A program made the position numbers and the translations under genes. Below are positions 35,448 to 44,584 of a DNA stretch of 64,000 nt, piece after piece. Numbering within the stretch: position 1 is the stretch's first letter; each line of letters starts with the position of its first letter. Source of the DNA: Prado023 sp963818445 (lineage in GTDB: Bacteria > Actinomycetota > Actinomycetes > S36-B12 > CAIYMF01); assembly GCA_963818445.1 (NCBI GenBank), contig CAWFSG010000019.1, forward strand, positions 186,001 to 250,000, written 5' to 3'. The notes below the pieces were generated by a model. That model was given only the letters and a program-made list of their open reading frames with translations, ran no database searches and had not been told where the DNA came from.

Positions 35448-36557
35448 CTACGACGCGCTCCGCGGCTTCATCGTCACCACGTTGCTCATGGCTTCGGCGA
35501 TGGCCTCATCACGACCACTGGCAGCGTGCTGGTAGCGCATCGCTGCTGCGACCGTGGAGTGCCCAAGTCGGGCTTGAAGTTCGGCCAGCGTGGCCCCGGT
35601 GCCGGCGGCTGTGGTGGCCGAGAAGTGCCGCAGATCGTGCCACCTGAGTGCGGGTAGCCCCACTGCTGCACGGGCACGGTAGAAGGGCTTGTAGAGGCTG
35701 CTGGGGGCCATGTGCGCGCCGTTGCGGGTGCCGGGGAACAGCAGGCGCTCAGGGCTCTTGGGGATCGTCGTCAAGTAGTCCTTCACGTCCTCGCGGATGT
35801 GCGGCGGGATCTCCACGTCACGCACACCGGCCGCGGACCTGGGCGTGCCCACGATGAACTCACCTTCGACGCGGACAACACCGCGACGTACGCGGACGGC
35901 CAGGGGAGTGCCGTCCTCGGCCAGGATGATGTCCTTGCGCCGGAGTTCGGTGGACTCCCCGAATCGCAGCCCGCACCACGCGGAGATCAGGACCATGATC
36001 CGGTACTTCTCCGAGGGCATCTTGTCGGCCAGCTGGTGGATCTGGGCCGGGGTCGGCAGGTCGGGCATCGGCTTGCGGACCACCTTCGCCGCGCCCTTGA
36101 TCCGCACGGGGGACACGTCGATGAGTTCGTCGTCGACGACGCTGTTGAAGATGGCGCGGACGCGTTCGTACTGGTGCTTGCGCGCGGTGGAGACCCGCGT
36201 CAGACCGGTGAACCACTTCTTCACCATGTCGCGGGTGATGGTGTCCACACGGTGCGGATCGAGGGCCGTGCAGTTCTCCAACATGCGCGTCTACTCCGAC
36301 CTGGTCCGAGGCTTGAGGTCGCGCTCGACCACCCACTCCGCGTTCTCCTTGAACGTGGGCGCCAGCGGCTTGCCCCTGTCCGGGTCGGTGACGACCTGGT
36401 CGGCGTAGGTCCCGTTCGCCAGTTCCCGACGAGTGCGCTGGAGCCAGCCGAGCGCCTGCGACTCCGAGTCCCATCTGGTGACGTAGTTGCGGCCCTGGTG
36501 GTAGATGCGCGCCTGGAACCGTCCCGACCTGGTGAGCCTGATGCCCTTCGCAAGCAT
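35448..36557 (-). pseudogene. Tyrosine-family phage integrase interrupted by an amber codon
   Basis: From ATG 36557 the first 88 codons give an N-terminal arm/SAM-like domain (MLAKGIRLTRSGRFQARIYH, WVVERDLKPRTRSE). A TAG at 36291-36293 then interrupts, and the same frame continues with TRMLENCTALDP to the C-terminal catalytic domain. That domain keeps CGLRFGE (Arg), WHDLRH (His-x2-Arg), LGHST (His) and AMRYQHA (the nucleophilic Tyr). Integrases usually have Tyr at the interrupted position (RSEYxRML), so one base change from TAC to TAG fits. Bridged length about 369 residues. It lies across the island from tRNA-Val. Confidence 0.82.
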
Positions 36558-36587
36558 GATGGTGACCTTTCCGTGTCGCTCATCCGA

Positions 36588-37151
36588 TCAGCCCGGGGTG
36601 GGCCGTTCACCTCCACCGGTCCGCCCGGCCTGGCGGTCCAGGACCTCCAGGGCCTCCGGGTTCCCGCGCACGAAGGCGCGGACGTGGGACGTGAGCGGCC
36701 CGTCGTCCAGCACCCTCCCGGAGGACCGCAGGGCCCGGCCCAGTGCACCTCGAACCTCCACGAGGCGCTCGGCGTCAACCACCGCGAGCAGGGCGGTGGC
36801 ACCCACCGGTATCGCATCGTCGAGCAGCGCGACAAGGCCGTCGACCTCCCGACGGCTCACGCTGCGCCCAACCAGGCCGCCAACGACCGCCCCCACGGCA
36901 GCGCCGACCAGCGGCAGACCCATGAACACGCCCGCGACGATCCCGACCGCCGCCCCCGTGCCGATCCCGTAGGACAGCGTCCCGCCGCTGCCCTGCTGCA
37001 GGATCGAGCGCCGCCAGCCCCGGTACAGGATCCCCGCCCCGGCCACGGCCTCGCCCAGCCCGCCGGGCGCGGTGATGTCCCGCAGGTCGGCCACGGCCTC
37101 CTCGGCATCCGCGTAGAGCGCCACGACCAGGACGTACTCATCGCTGGCCAT
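36588..37151 (-). CDS. DUF1269-like protein with glycine-rich membrane hairpin
   Basis: 187 residues from ATG 37151, with GGAGGTGGTG upstream. The N-terminal part (EYVLVVALYADAEEAVADLRDI) has a ferredoxin-like alternating pattern; a central glycine-rich stretch (IGTGAAVGIVAGVFMGLP, then VGAAVGAVVGGLVG) could insert as a hairpin; the C-terminal half resembles DUF1269-type proteins (GATALLAVVDAERLVEVRGAL). Role unknown. It borders the phage island and is divergent from thrS. Confidence 0.6.
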   Translation of the reverse strand: MASDEYVLVVALYADAEEAVADLRDITAPGGLGEAVAGAGILYRGWRRSILQQGSGGTLSYGIGTGAAVGIVAGVFMGLPLVGAAVGAVVGGLVGRSVSRREVDGLVALLDDAIPVGATALLAVVDAERLVEVRGALGRALRSSGRVLDDGPLTSHVRAFVRGNPEALEVLDRQAGRTGGGERPTPG

Positions 37152-37318
37152 CACCACCTCCACCCGGACTCGCTCCCAGAGCATGACGCTACCGCCACCT
37201 TCGCCCCGGGGCCCGGCGGTCCCTCTCGCGGCCATGCGGGCGCTCCGCGAGGACTGGGTAGGCTGGGACCCGAATCACCAACCCCCGGACCAGCGCCGGG
37301 ATCGCATCGAGGAGTCCC

Positions 37319-39328
37319 ATGTCCGCGCAGGTCACAGTCGTCGTCGCCGGGGAGACCCACGTCCGGTCGATCGACGACACGACGACATGGGCCGACGTCC
37401 TCGGCGAGCTGATCCCGGGGCTTCGTGGAGTCGCCGTCGCCCGCGTCGACGGCGAGCTCGTCGACCTCGACCAGCCCGCCCGGGCCTTCGCGATGGTCGA
37501 GCCGGTCATGGTCACCGATCCCGACGGCCTTCGCGTCCTGCGCCACTCGTGCGCGCACGTGATGGCCCAGGCGGTCCAGGACGTCTTCCCCGATGCGAAG
37601 CTCGGCATCGGCCCGCCGATCGAGAACGGCTTCTACTACGAGTTCGACGTCGCCGAGCCGTTCGATCCGGAGGGCCTCGCCCGGGTCGAGAAGCGCATGG
37701 TCGAGATCGTCAAGTCCGGCCAGCGTTTCGTCCGCCGCGTCGTGTCCGAGGCTGATGCCCTGGCCGAGCTCGCCGACGAGCCGTACAAGTGCCGACTCGT
37801 GGGCAGCGCGGGCGGGGCGGACGTCATGGAGGTCGGCGGCAAGGAGCTGACCATCTATGACAACGTCGACATGCGATCCGGGGAGACCGTCTGGGGCGAC
37901 CTGTGCCGCGGCCCACACGTGCCGACCACCCGGATGATCGCTCCGAACGCGTTCAAGGTCATGCGCTCCTCGGCCGCCTACTGGCTGGGCAACCAGGCCA
38001 ACGAGCAGCTGCAGCGCATCTACGGCACTGCTTGGCCGGACAAGGACGGGCTGCGCGCCCACCTCACCTTCCTCGAGGAGGCCGCCAAGCGCGACCACCG
38101 CCGCCTCGGCCAGGACCTGGACCTGTTCAGCTTCCCCGACGAGATCGGCTCCGGGTTGGCCGTGTTCCATCCCAAGGGCGGCATCATGCGCCGCACCATG
38201 GAGGACTACTCACGCCGCCAGCATGAGGCCGCCGGCTACGAGTTCGTGTACACCCCGCACATCACCAAGGGGCACCTGTTCGAGACCTCCGGGCACCTCG
38301 AGTGGTACGCCGACGGCATGTACCCCCCGATGGTGATCGACGAGGAGCGCGACGCCGAGGGCACCATCCGCCGCGCGGGCACCAACTACTACCTCAAGCC
38401 GATGAACTGCCCGTTCCACAACCTGATCTACCGCGCCCGCGGGCGCTCCTACCGCGAGCTGCCGCTGCGGCTGTTCGAGTTCGGGTCGGTCTACCGGTAC
38501 GAGAAGTCCGGGGTCATCCACGGTCTCACCCGCGTGCGCGGCATGACCCAGGACGACGCGCACATCTACTGCACCAAGGAGCAGATGGGCGCCGAGCTGC
38601 AGTCCCTGCTCGGCTTCGTCCTCGACCTGCTCAAGGACTACGGCCTCGACGACTTCTACCTCGAGCTGTCGACCCGCAACCCCGACAAGTACGTCGGCGA
38701 GATCGACGAGTGGGAGGAGGCGACCGAGGCGCTGCGCCTGGCCGCCGAGGAGTCCGGCCTCGACCTCGTCCCCGACCCGGGAGGGGCCGCGTTCTACGGC
38801 CCCAAGATCTCCGTGCAGTCCCGCGACGCCATCGGGCGGACCTGGCAGATGTCCACGATCCAGGTGGACTTCCAGCTGCCGCAGCGCTTCGAGCTGGAGT
38901 ACCAGGCCGCCGACGGGACGCGCCAGCGACCGATCATGATCCACCGCGCGCTGTTCGGCTCCGTGGAGCGCTTCATGGGCGTGCTCACCGAGCACTACGC
39001 CGGCGCATTCCCCCCCTGGCTGGCCCCCGTCCAGGTCGTCGGCATCCCGATCACCGAGCGGCACGTGGACTACCTGCATGAGGTGGCGGTGACCCTGCGG
39101 GCGGCCGGCGTGCGGGTCGAGGTGGACTCCTCCGATGACCGCATGCAGAAGAAGATCCGCAACGCCCAGAAGCAGAAGGTCCCCTACATGCTCATCGCCG
39201 GGGACGAGGACGTCGCGGCTGGAGCGGTGAGCTTCCGCTACCGCGATGGCACGCAGCGCAACGGGGTGCCGATCGCCGAGGCCGTTGCCGAGGTGGTCGC
39301 GGCGATCGCCGACCACCGCCAGGTCTAG
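37319..39328 (+). CDS. thrS: Threonyl-tRNA synthetase
   Basis: 669 residues: TGS domain (1-65), editing domain with HSCAHVMAQAVQ near residue 78 and DLCRGPHVPTT, then the class II core with YLKPMNCPFHNLIY, motif 2 FEFGSVYRYEKSGVIHGLTRVRG, the zinc ligands Cys/His/His, motif 3 IHRALFGSVERFMG and the C-terminal anticodon domain. Full length. No T-box leader is visible in the 80-base upstream gap. A HIT protein gene follows after 15 bases, a common actinobacterial pairing. Confidence 0.97.
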   Translation: MSAQVTVVVAGETHVRSIDDTTTWADVLGELIPGLRGVAVARVDGELVDLDQPARAFAMVEPVMVTDPDGLRVLRHSCAHVMAQAVQDVFPDAKLGIGPPIENGFYYEFDVAEPFDPEGLARVEKRMVEIVKSGQRFVRRVVSEADALAELADEPYKCRLVGSAGGADVMEVGGKELTIYDNVDMRSGETVWGDLCRGPHVPTTRMIAPNAFKVMRSSAAYWLGNQANEQLQRIYGTAWPDKDGLRAHLTFLEEAAKRDHRRLGQDLDLFSFPDEIGSGLAVFHPKGGIMRRTMEDYSRRQHEAAGYEFVYTPHITKGHLFETSGHLEWYADGMYPPMVIDEERDAEGTIRRAGTNYYLKPMNCPFHNLIYRARGRSYRELPLRLFEFGSVYRYEKSGVIHGLTRVRGMTQDDAHIYCTKEQMGAELQSLLGFVLDLLKDYGLDDFYLELSTRNPDKYVGEIDEWEEATEALRLAAEESGLDLVPDPGGAAFYGPKISVQSRDAIGRTWQMSTIQVDFQLPQRFELEYQAADGTRQRPIMIHRALFGSVERFMGVLTEHYAGAFPPWLAPVQVVGIPITERHVDYLHEVAVTLRAAGVRVEVDSSDDRMQKKIRNAQKQKVPYMLIAGDEDVAAGAVSFRYRDGTQRNGVPIAEAVAEVVAAIADHRQV

Positions 39329-39343
39329 CCGGGGAGGGCAGCC

Positions 39344-39856
39344 GTGGAGCACAACGCCTGGGACATGCTGTGGACGCCGCACCGGATCGCCTACATCCGC
39401 GGTGAGAGCCGTCCGACGGACACCGAGGCCGGTCCGCAGTGCCCGTTCTGCCGCACGGACGACACCGAGGAGGCGCTGATCGTCGAGCGCGGGCAGCACA
39501 CCTACGTCGTGATGAACCTCTTCCCGTACAACCCGGGTCACGTGCTCATCTGCCCGTACCGGCACGTCGCGGACTACACCGACCTCACGACCGAGGAGTC
39601 CGCCGAGATCAGCTGGTTCCAGGCCCGGATGATGCGCGCCATCCGTGTCGCGAGCAATCCTCAGGGGTTCAACATCGGACTGAACCAGGGCACGGCCGCC
39701 GGCGCCGGCATCTCCGGGCACCTGCACCAGCACATCGTGCCGCGCTGGCGGGGCGACTCGAACTTCATGACCACGGTCGGCGGCTCGCGCACGATGGTGA
39801 TGCTCCTCGAGGAGTCCCGCGACCTCTTCGCCGCAGCGCTGGCCGACCTGGACTGA
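39344..39856 (+). CDS. HIT family hydrolase/phosphorylase
   Basis: 170 residues from GTG 39344. Histidine triad GHLHQHIVPRW near residue 125 and zinc-type pair CPFCRTDD near residue 37, as in actinobacterial AP4A phosphorylase-like HIT proteins. These act on dinucleoside polyphosphates or nucleotide conjugates. Directly downstream of thrS and probably cotranscribed, which fits disposal of AP4A-type by-products of aminoacyl-tRNA synthetases. Confidence 0.88.
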   Translation: MEHNAWDMLWTPHRIAYIRGESRPTDTEAGPQCPFCRTDDTEEALIVERGQHTYVVMNLFPYNPGHVLICPYRHVADYTDLTTEESAEISWFQARMMRAIRVASNPQGFNIGLNQGTAAGAGISGHLHQHIVPRWRGDSNFMTTVGGSRTMVMLLEESRDLFAAALADLD

Positions 39857-39944
39857 CCGACCGACGCCGTGCGCGCCGCAGGACGGGCGCGGGCGGGACC
39901 TATGGCCCCCCGTTGGGACCGTCGGCGCGTGATGGGATGGGCCC

Positions 39945-42900
39945 ATGCCCCAGCCCACCCGTTCCGTGATGGATGCCAACGAGGCGGTGGCCCGCGTGGC
40001 CCACCTCTACAGCGAGGTCATCCCGATCTACCCGATCACCCCGGCCTCGCCGATGGCCGAGCACGCCGACGCGTGGAGCGCCAAGGGCCGCCGCAACCTG
40101 TGGGGCACCGTCCCCGAGGTCACCTCGCTGCAGAGCGAGGCCGGGGCGGCCGGCGCCCTGCACGGGGCCGTGACCCGGGGCGCCCTGGGCACCACGTTCA
40201 CGGCCTCCCAGGGCCTGCTGCTGATGATCCCCAACATGTACAAGATCGCCGGTGAGCTCACGCCAACCGTCATCCACGTCGCCGCGCGGACCCTGGCCAC
40301 GCACGCGCTGAGCATCTTCGGCGACCACTCCGACGTCATGTCCGCACGGCAGACCGGGTTCGCGATGCTGTGCGCGTCCAGCGTCCAGGAGGCCGGGGAC
40401 TTCGCCGCGGTGGCGCATGTCGCGACTCTGGCCAGCCGGGTGCCGTTCATGCACTTCTTCGACGGCTTCCGGACCAGCCACGAGCTGGCCACGATCGACG
40501 TGATCGACGAGCAGACCCTTCGCGACCTCATCGACCCCCGCGACCTCGCGGCCCACCGGCTGCGTGGCCTGGACCCCGACCGGCCGGTGCTGCGCGGGAC
40601 CGCCCAGAACCCGGACGTCTTCTTCCAGGCGCGGGAGGCGGCCAACCCGTTCCACGAGGCGGTGCCGGGCATCGTCGCCGCGACCTTCGACCGGATCGCC
40701 GAGGCCACCGGACGCCGCTACGGGCTGGTCGACTATGTCGGGCACCCGGACGCCGACCGGGTGATCGTGCTCATGGGTTCGGGCGCGGGCGCCGTCGCGG
40801 AGGCCGTCACGACGTTGGCCAACCGGGGTGAGAAGGTCGGGCTGCTGGTCGTGCGGCTCTACCGGCCGTTCCCCGTCAGGGAGCTGATCGACGCCCTTCC
40901 GCCGAGCGTTCGGACTCTGGCCGTCCTCGACCGCACCAAGGAGCCCGGCGCCCCGGCCGACCCGCTGCACCTCGACGTCCTGGCATCGCTTTCCGACCCA
41001 CGGGCCGCTGCCCGGTTCACCGCCGGGACGCCCCGCACCATCGGCGTGCGCTACGGGCTGTCGAGCAAGGAGTTCACCCCGGCGATGGCCGCCGCGGTCT
41101 TCACCGAGGCCGCGACGCCGACCCCGATGCGCCAGTCCGTGGTGGGCATCGTCGACGACGTGACGAACAACTCCCTCGAGGTCCCGATGGACTTCCCTGC
41201 CGACAGCTCCCGGGTGCGGGCCGTCTTCTTCGGCCTCGGCTCGGACGGGACGGTCGGCGCCAACAAGAACACCGCCACCATCGTGGGCGGCGCCACGGAC
41301 CTCAACGTGCAGGCCTACTTCGTCTACGACTCGAAGAAGTCCGGATCGGTCACCGTGAGCCACCTGCGCTTCGACGAGGCGCCGATCACCAGCACCTACC
41401 TGATCAGCGAGGCGACGTTCGTCGGCATCCACCAGTGGGGGCTGATCGAGAAGCTCAACGTCCTGGGCCTCGCCGGCCACGGGGCCCGCGTCCTGCTCAA
41501 CTCCCCGCACCCCGCCGACGAGGTCTGGGACCACCTCCCGAACGAGGTCCAGCAGCAGGTGCTCGCCAAGGACCTGGACCTCTGGACCATCGATGCCTCG
41601 TCCGTGGCCCGCAAGGCCGGCATCGGCGGGCGCATCAACACCGTGATGCAGGCGTGCTTCTTCGCGATCTCCGGTGTCCTGCCGCTGGAGGAGGCCATGC
41701 CGCGGCTGACAGAGGCTGTCCGCAAGAGCTACGGCAAGCGCGGAGCCGTTGTCGTGGAGCGCAACCTCGCGGCCATCGACGCCGCCACGGCCGAGCTGCA
41801 CCAGGTGCCCGTCCCCGAGGTCGCGGACTCCACCCTGCACCGCCGCCCCGCTGTGCCCGACCATGCACCGGAGTTCGTCGCGCGCGTCACCGCCCGGATG
41901 ATCGCCGGCGAGGGCGACCTCCTGCCGGTCAGCGCGCTGCCTGTGGACGGAGCATTCCCGACCGGGACCGCGGCGTACGAGAAGCGCACCATCGCGGCCA
42001 AGATCCCGATCTGGGAGTCCGACCTCTGCATCGACTGCGGCAAGTGCACGATCGTCTGCCCGCACGCCGCCATCCGGATGAGCGTCTTCGACCCAACCGA
42101 GAACCCCGACCATGCCGACCTGCCCTCCAAGGGGTTCCGCAACCGGGAGAAGCCGGGCCTGGAGCTGACGATCCAGGTCGCCCCCGACGACTGCACCGGA
42201 TGCGGCGTGTGCGTCGGCCAGTGCCCGGCGTTCGACAAGTCCGAGGTCCGGCGCAAGGCCATCAACATGCGACCCATCGCAGACCACCTCGAGGTCGAGC
42301 GCGCCCGCTGGGATGCGTTCCTGCAGATCACCCCTGCCGACCAGGCGCTGTGGTCGCCCGACACCGTCAAGACCTCACAGATGCGCCAGCCGCTGATGGA
42401 GTTCTCCGGGGCGTGCTCCGGCTGCGGCGAGACCCCGTACCTGAAGCTCATCACCCAGCTGTTCGGCGACCGGCTGCTGGTCGCGAACGCCACGGGCTGC
42501 TCGTCGATCTATGGCGGCAACCTGCCGACGACGCCCTACACGGTCAACGGCGACGGTCGGGGACCGGCCTGGTCGAACTCGCTGTTCGAGGACAACGCGG
42601 AGTTCGGCCTGGGCATGCGCATGGCCTACGAGCGCCAGCAGACCCACGCCCTGACCCTGCTGGCCGAGCTGGAGCCGCAGTTGGGCCTGGACCTCGTGGG
42701 CCGGATCGCCGGCGGCTACACGGCCGGTGACGACCAGGGGATCCGCGCACAGCGCGCGCACGTCGCCGAACTCGTCGATCGACTCTCGGAGATCGCCGAC
42801 GAGGAGCCGCGGGCATCCGCGCTGATCGACCTGTCGACCGCGCTCGTCCGGCGCACCTTCTGGATCATCGGCGGCGACGGCTGGGCCTACGACATCGGCT

Positions 42901-43559
42901 ACGGCGGCCTGGACCACGTCCTGGCCTCCGGGCGCGACGTGAACATCCTCGTGATGGACACCGAGGTGTACTCCAACACCGGTGGCCAGCAGTCCAAGGC
43001 AACGCCGCGCGGGGCGGTGGCGAAGTTCGCGGCCGCCGGCAAGGGCCTGCACAAGAAGGACCTCGGCCTGGAGGCCATGGCCTACGGCGACGTGTACGTG
43101 GCGCAGATCGCGCTCGGAGCCAGCGAGGTCCAGACGGTGAAGGCACTCACCGAGGCGGAGGCGCACAACGGCCCCTCGCTGGTGATCGCCTACTCCACCT
43201 GCATCGCCCACGGCTTCGACATGGCTGACTCGATGGGCCACCAGAAGCTGGCCGTCAACTCCGGGCACTGGCCGCTGTACCGCTACCGGCCGGCTGCGGC
43301 CGACGGCGCACCGTTCCAGTTGGACTCCAAGGCGCCGAGCATCCCGTTCGGGGACTTCGCGCAGAAGGAGGCCCGTTTCTCAATGCTGTTCCGCTCCGAC
43401 CCCGCGCGGGCCAAGGAGCTGATGGCGCGCTCGGAGGAGGACATCGCCGAACGCTGGCGGTACTACGAGCAGCTTGCCGGGGTGCAGCGCGCGGCGCCGC
43501 TGCCGGATCCGGACGGACCACGTGCCCGCCGCATCGATGAAGGGGAGAGCGACGAATGA
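39945..43559 (+). CDS. nifJ: Pyruvate:ferredoxin (flavodoxin) oxidoreductase, single chain
   Basis: 1,204 residues, full length for homodimeric PFOR. Domains in order: pyrimidine-binding domain I (IPIYPITPASPMAEHAD), domain II, the gamma domain (FFGLGSDGTVGANKNT near residue 425), two [4Fe-4S] motifs CIDCGKCTIVCP and CTGCGVCVGQCP near 693 and 749, then CSGCGETPY and the TPP-binding ATGCSSIYGGNLP. It oxidises pyruvate to acetyl-CoA and CO2, reducing ferredoxin or flavodoxin; it is oxygen-sensitive in most bacteria. The next gene overlaps by four bases. With pta at the right edge it gives a route to acetate. Confidence 0.95.
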   Translation: MPQPTRSVMDANEAVARVAHLYSEVIPIYPITPASPMAEHADAWSAKGRRNLWGTVPEVTSLQSEAGAAGALHGAVTRGALGTTFTASQGLLLMIPNMYKIAGELTPTVIHVAARTLATHALSIFGDHSDVMSARQTGFAMLCASSVQEAGDFAAVAHVATLASRVPFMHFFDGFRTSHELATIDVIDEQTLRDLIDPRDLAAHRLRGLDPDRPVLRGTAQNPDVFFQAREAANPFHEAVPGIVAATFDRIAEATGRRYGLVDYVGHPDADRVIVLMGSGAGAVAEAVTTLANRGEKVGLLVVRLYRPFPVRELIDALPPSVRTLAVLDRTKEPGAPADPLHLDVLASLSDPRAAARFTAGTPRTIGVRYGLSSKEFTPAMAAAVFTEAATPTPMRQSVVGIVDDVTNNSLEVPMDFPADSSRVRAVFFGLGSDGTVGANKNTATIVGGATDLNVQAYFVYDSKKSGSVTVSHLRFDEAPITSTYLISEATFVGIHQWGLIEKLNVLGLAGHGARVLLNSPHPADEVWDHLPNEVQQQVLAKDLDLWTIDASSVARKAGIGGRINTVMQACFFAISGVLPLEEAMPRLTEAVRKSYGKRGAVVVERNLAAIDAATAELHQVPVPEVADSTLHRRPAVPDHAPEFVARVTARMIAGEGDLLPVSALPVDGAFPTGTAAYEKRTIAAKIPIWESDLCIDCGKCTIVCPHAAIRMSVFDPTENPDHADLPSKGFRNREKPGLELTIQVAPDDCTGCGVCVGQCPAFDKSEVRRKAINMRPIADHLEVERARWDAFLQITPADQALWSPDTVKTSQMRQPLMEFSGACSGCGETPYLKLITQLFGDRLLVANATGCSSIYGGNLPTTPYTVNGDGRGPAWSNSLFEDNAEFGLGMRMAYERQQTHALTLLAELEPQLGLDLVGRIAGGYTAGDDQGIRAQRAHVAELVDRLSEIADEEPRASALIDLSTALVRRTFWIIGGDGWAYDIGYGGLDHVLASGRDVNILVMDTEVYSNTGGQQSKATPRGAVAKFAAAGKGLHKKDLGLEAMAYGDVYVAQIALGASEVQTVKALTEAEAHNGPSLVIAYSTCIAHGFDMADSMGHQKLAVNSGHWPLYRYRPAAADGAPFQLDSKAPSIPFGDFAQKEARFSMLFRSDPARAKELMARSEEDIAERWRYYEQLAGVQRAAPLPDPDGPRARRIDEGESDE

Positions 43560-44560
43560 GCGTTGACCTGACCAGCACCTACCTTGGGCTCACCCTGCGC
43601 AACCCGGTGGTGGCCTCACCCGGACCGGTGACCGGTGACCCCGACCAGTGGCGTCGCCTCGACGACGCCGGCGTCGGCGCGATCGTGCTGCCCAGCCTGT
43701 TCGAGGAGGAGATCGAGTCGGAGTCCTGGTGGGTCTCGGACCTCCTGGACGAGGGCCGGGACACGGTTGCCGAAGCCTCGGACTACCTGCCGGAGTTCGA
43801 GGACTACTCCATCGGCCCCGACCGGTTCCTGGACCTGGTCACGCGCGCGAAGGAGACCGTCAGCGTCCCGGTCATCGCCAGCCTCAATGGGACCACGAGA
43901 GGTGGGTGGGTGGACTACGCCTCGCGACTGGTCGATGCCGGGGCCGATGCCATCGAGCTCAACGTCTACGACGTGATCACCGATCCCCGGGTGAGTGGGC
44001 TCGAGGTCGAGGACCGCGTGCTGGACCTCGTCCGCGCGGTCCGCGCCGACATCCCGGTGCCCGTGGCGGTCAAGATCGGGCCCTGGTTCAGCGCCCTGGC
44101 CAACATGGCCACGAAGCTGGCTGAGGCCGGCGCGGACGGACTCGTGCTGTTCAACCGCCTGTACCAGCCCGACATCGACCTCGAGATCCCCTCGGTCCGG
44201 CCGCGCCTGATGCTCAGCGTGCCCGGGAACGTGCGGCAGTCAGTCGCGTGGATCGGGATCCTGTCCGGGCAGGTACCCCTGTCGCTGGCGGCCAGCGGCG
44301 GCGTGGACTCGGCCGAGGACGTGGTCAAGCTGATCCTCGCCGGGGCCGACGCAACGATGACCACCGCCGCGCTGCTGCGCCATGGGCCGGGGCATGTCGA
44401 GACGCTGGTGTCCGGCCTGGAGACCTGGCTCGACGAGCGCGGCTACAGCTCGGTGGCCCAGGCCAAGGGCTCGGTCTCGTTCAGCAAGGCCGCCGAGCCC
44501 GAGGCGTACCAGCGCGCCAACTACTACCAGACGCTGCACTCGTGGGGCCCCGTTCGCTGA
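43556..44560 (+). CDS. Dihydroorotate dehydrogenase-like flavoprotein (PFOR-linked)
   Basis: 334 residues of the DHOD TIM-barrel superfamily: LTLRNPVVASPGPVTG, VPVIASLNGTTRGGW, IELNVYD, VAVKIGPWFS and LAASGGVDSAEDVVK (FMN phosphate binding). It differs from true PyrD in the substrate loop. Homologues next to nifJ are widespread, and the start codon here lies within the nifJ stop (ATGA), so the two are coupled. The reaction is unknown; a redox partner role with PFOR is inferred. Confidence 0.83.
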   Translation: MSVDLTSTYLGLTLRNPVVASPGPVTGDPDQWRRLDDAGVGAIVLPSLFEEEIESESWWVSDLLDEGRDTVAEASDYLPEFEDYSIGPDRFLDLVTRAKETVSVPVIASLNGTTRGGWVDYASRLVDAGADAIELNVYDVITDPRVSGLEVEDRVLDLVRAVRADIPVPVAVKIGPWFSALANMATKLAEAGADGLVLFNRLYQPDIDLEIPSVRPRLMLSVPGNVRQSVAWIGILSGQVPLSLAASGGVDSAEDVVKLILAGADATMTTAALLRHGPGHVETLVSGLETWLDERGYSSVAQAKGSVSFSKAAEPEAYQRANYYQTLHSWGPVR

Positions 44561-44584
44561 CCCCGCGCTGGCTACAGTGACCGC

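Larger units (their letters stand above)
34342..36560. mobile_element. Decayed prophage or integrative-element remnant beside tRNA-Val
   Basis: Between tRNA-Val(CAC) and the DUF1269-like gene lie a small-terminase fragment, two tiny genes, a small membrane frame and a tyrosine integrase with a stop codon. About 270 bases at 34934-35201 hold nothing I can support. Integration at a tRNA 3' end by a tyrosine integrase is the usual pattern. I found no second copy of the tRNA end, so the right boundary is only set by the integrase gene and is approximate. Confidence 0.6.

Noticed and set aside
39900..42287. 795-codon minus-strand frame opposite nifJ
   Set aside because: Antisense shadow of a gene with complete iron-sulfur and TPP motifs.
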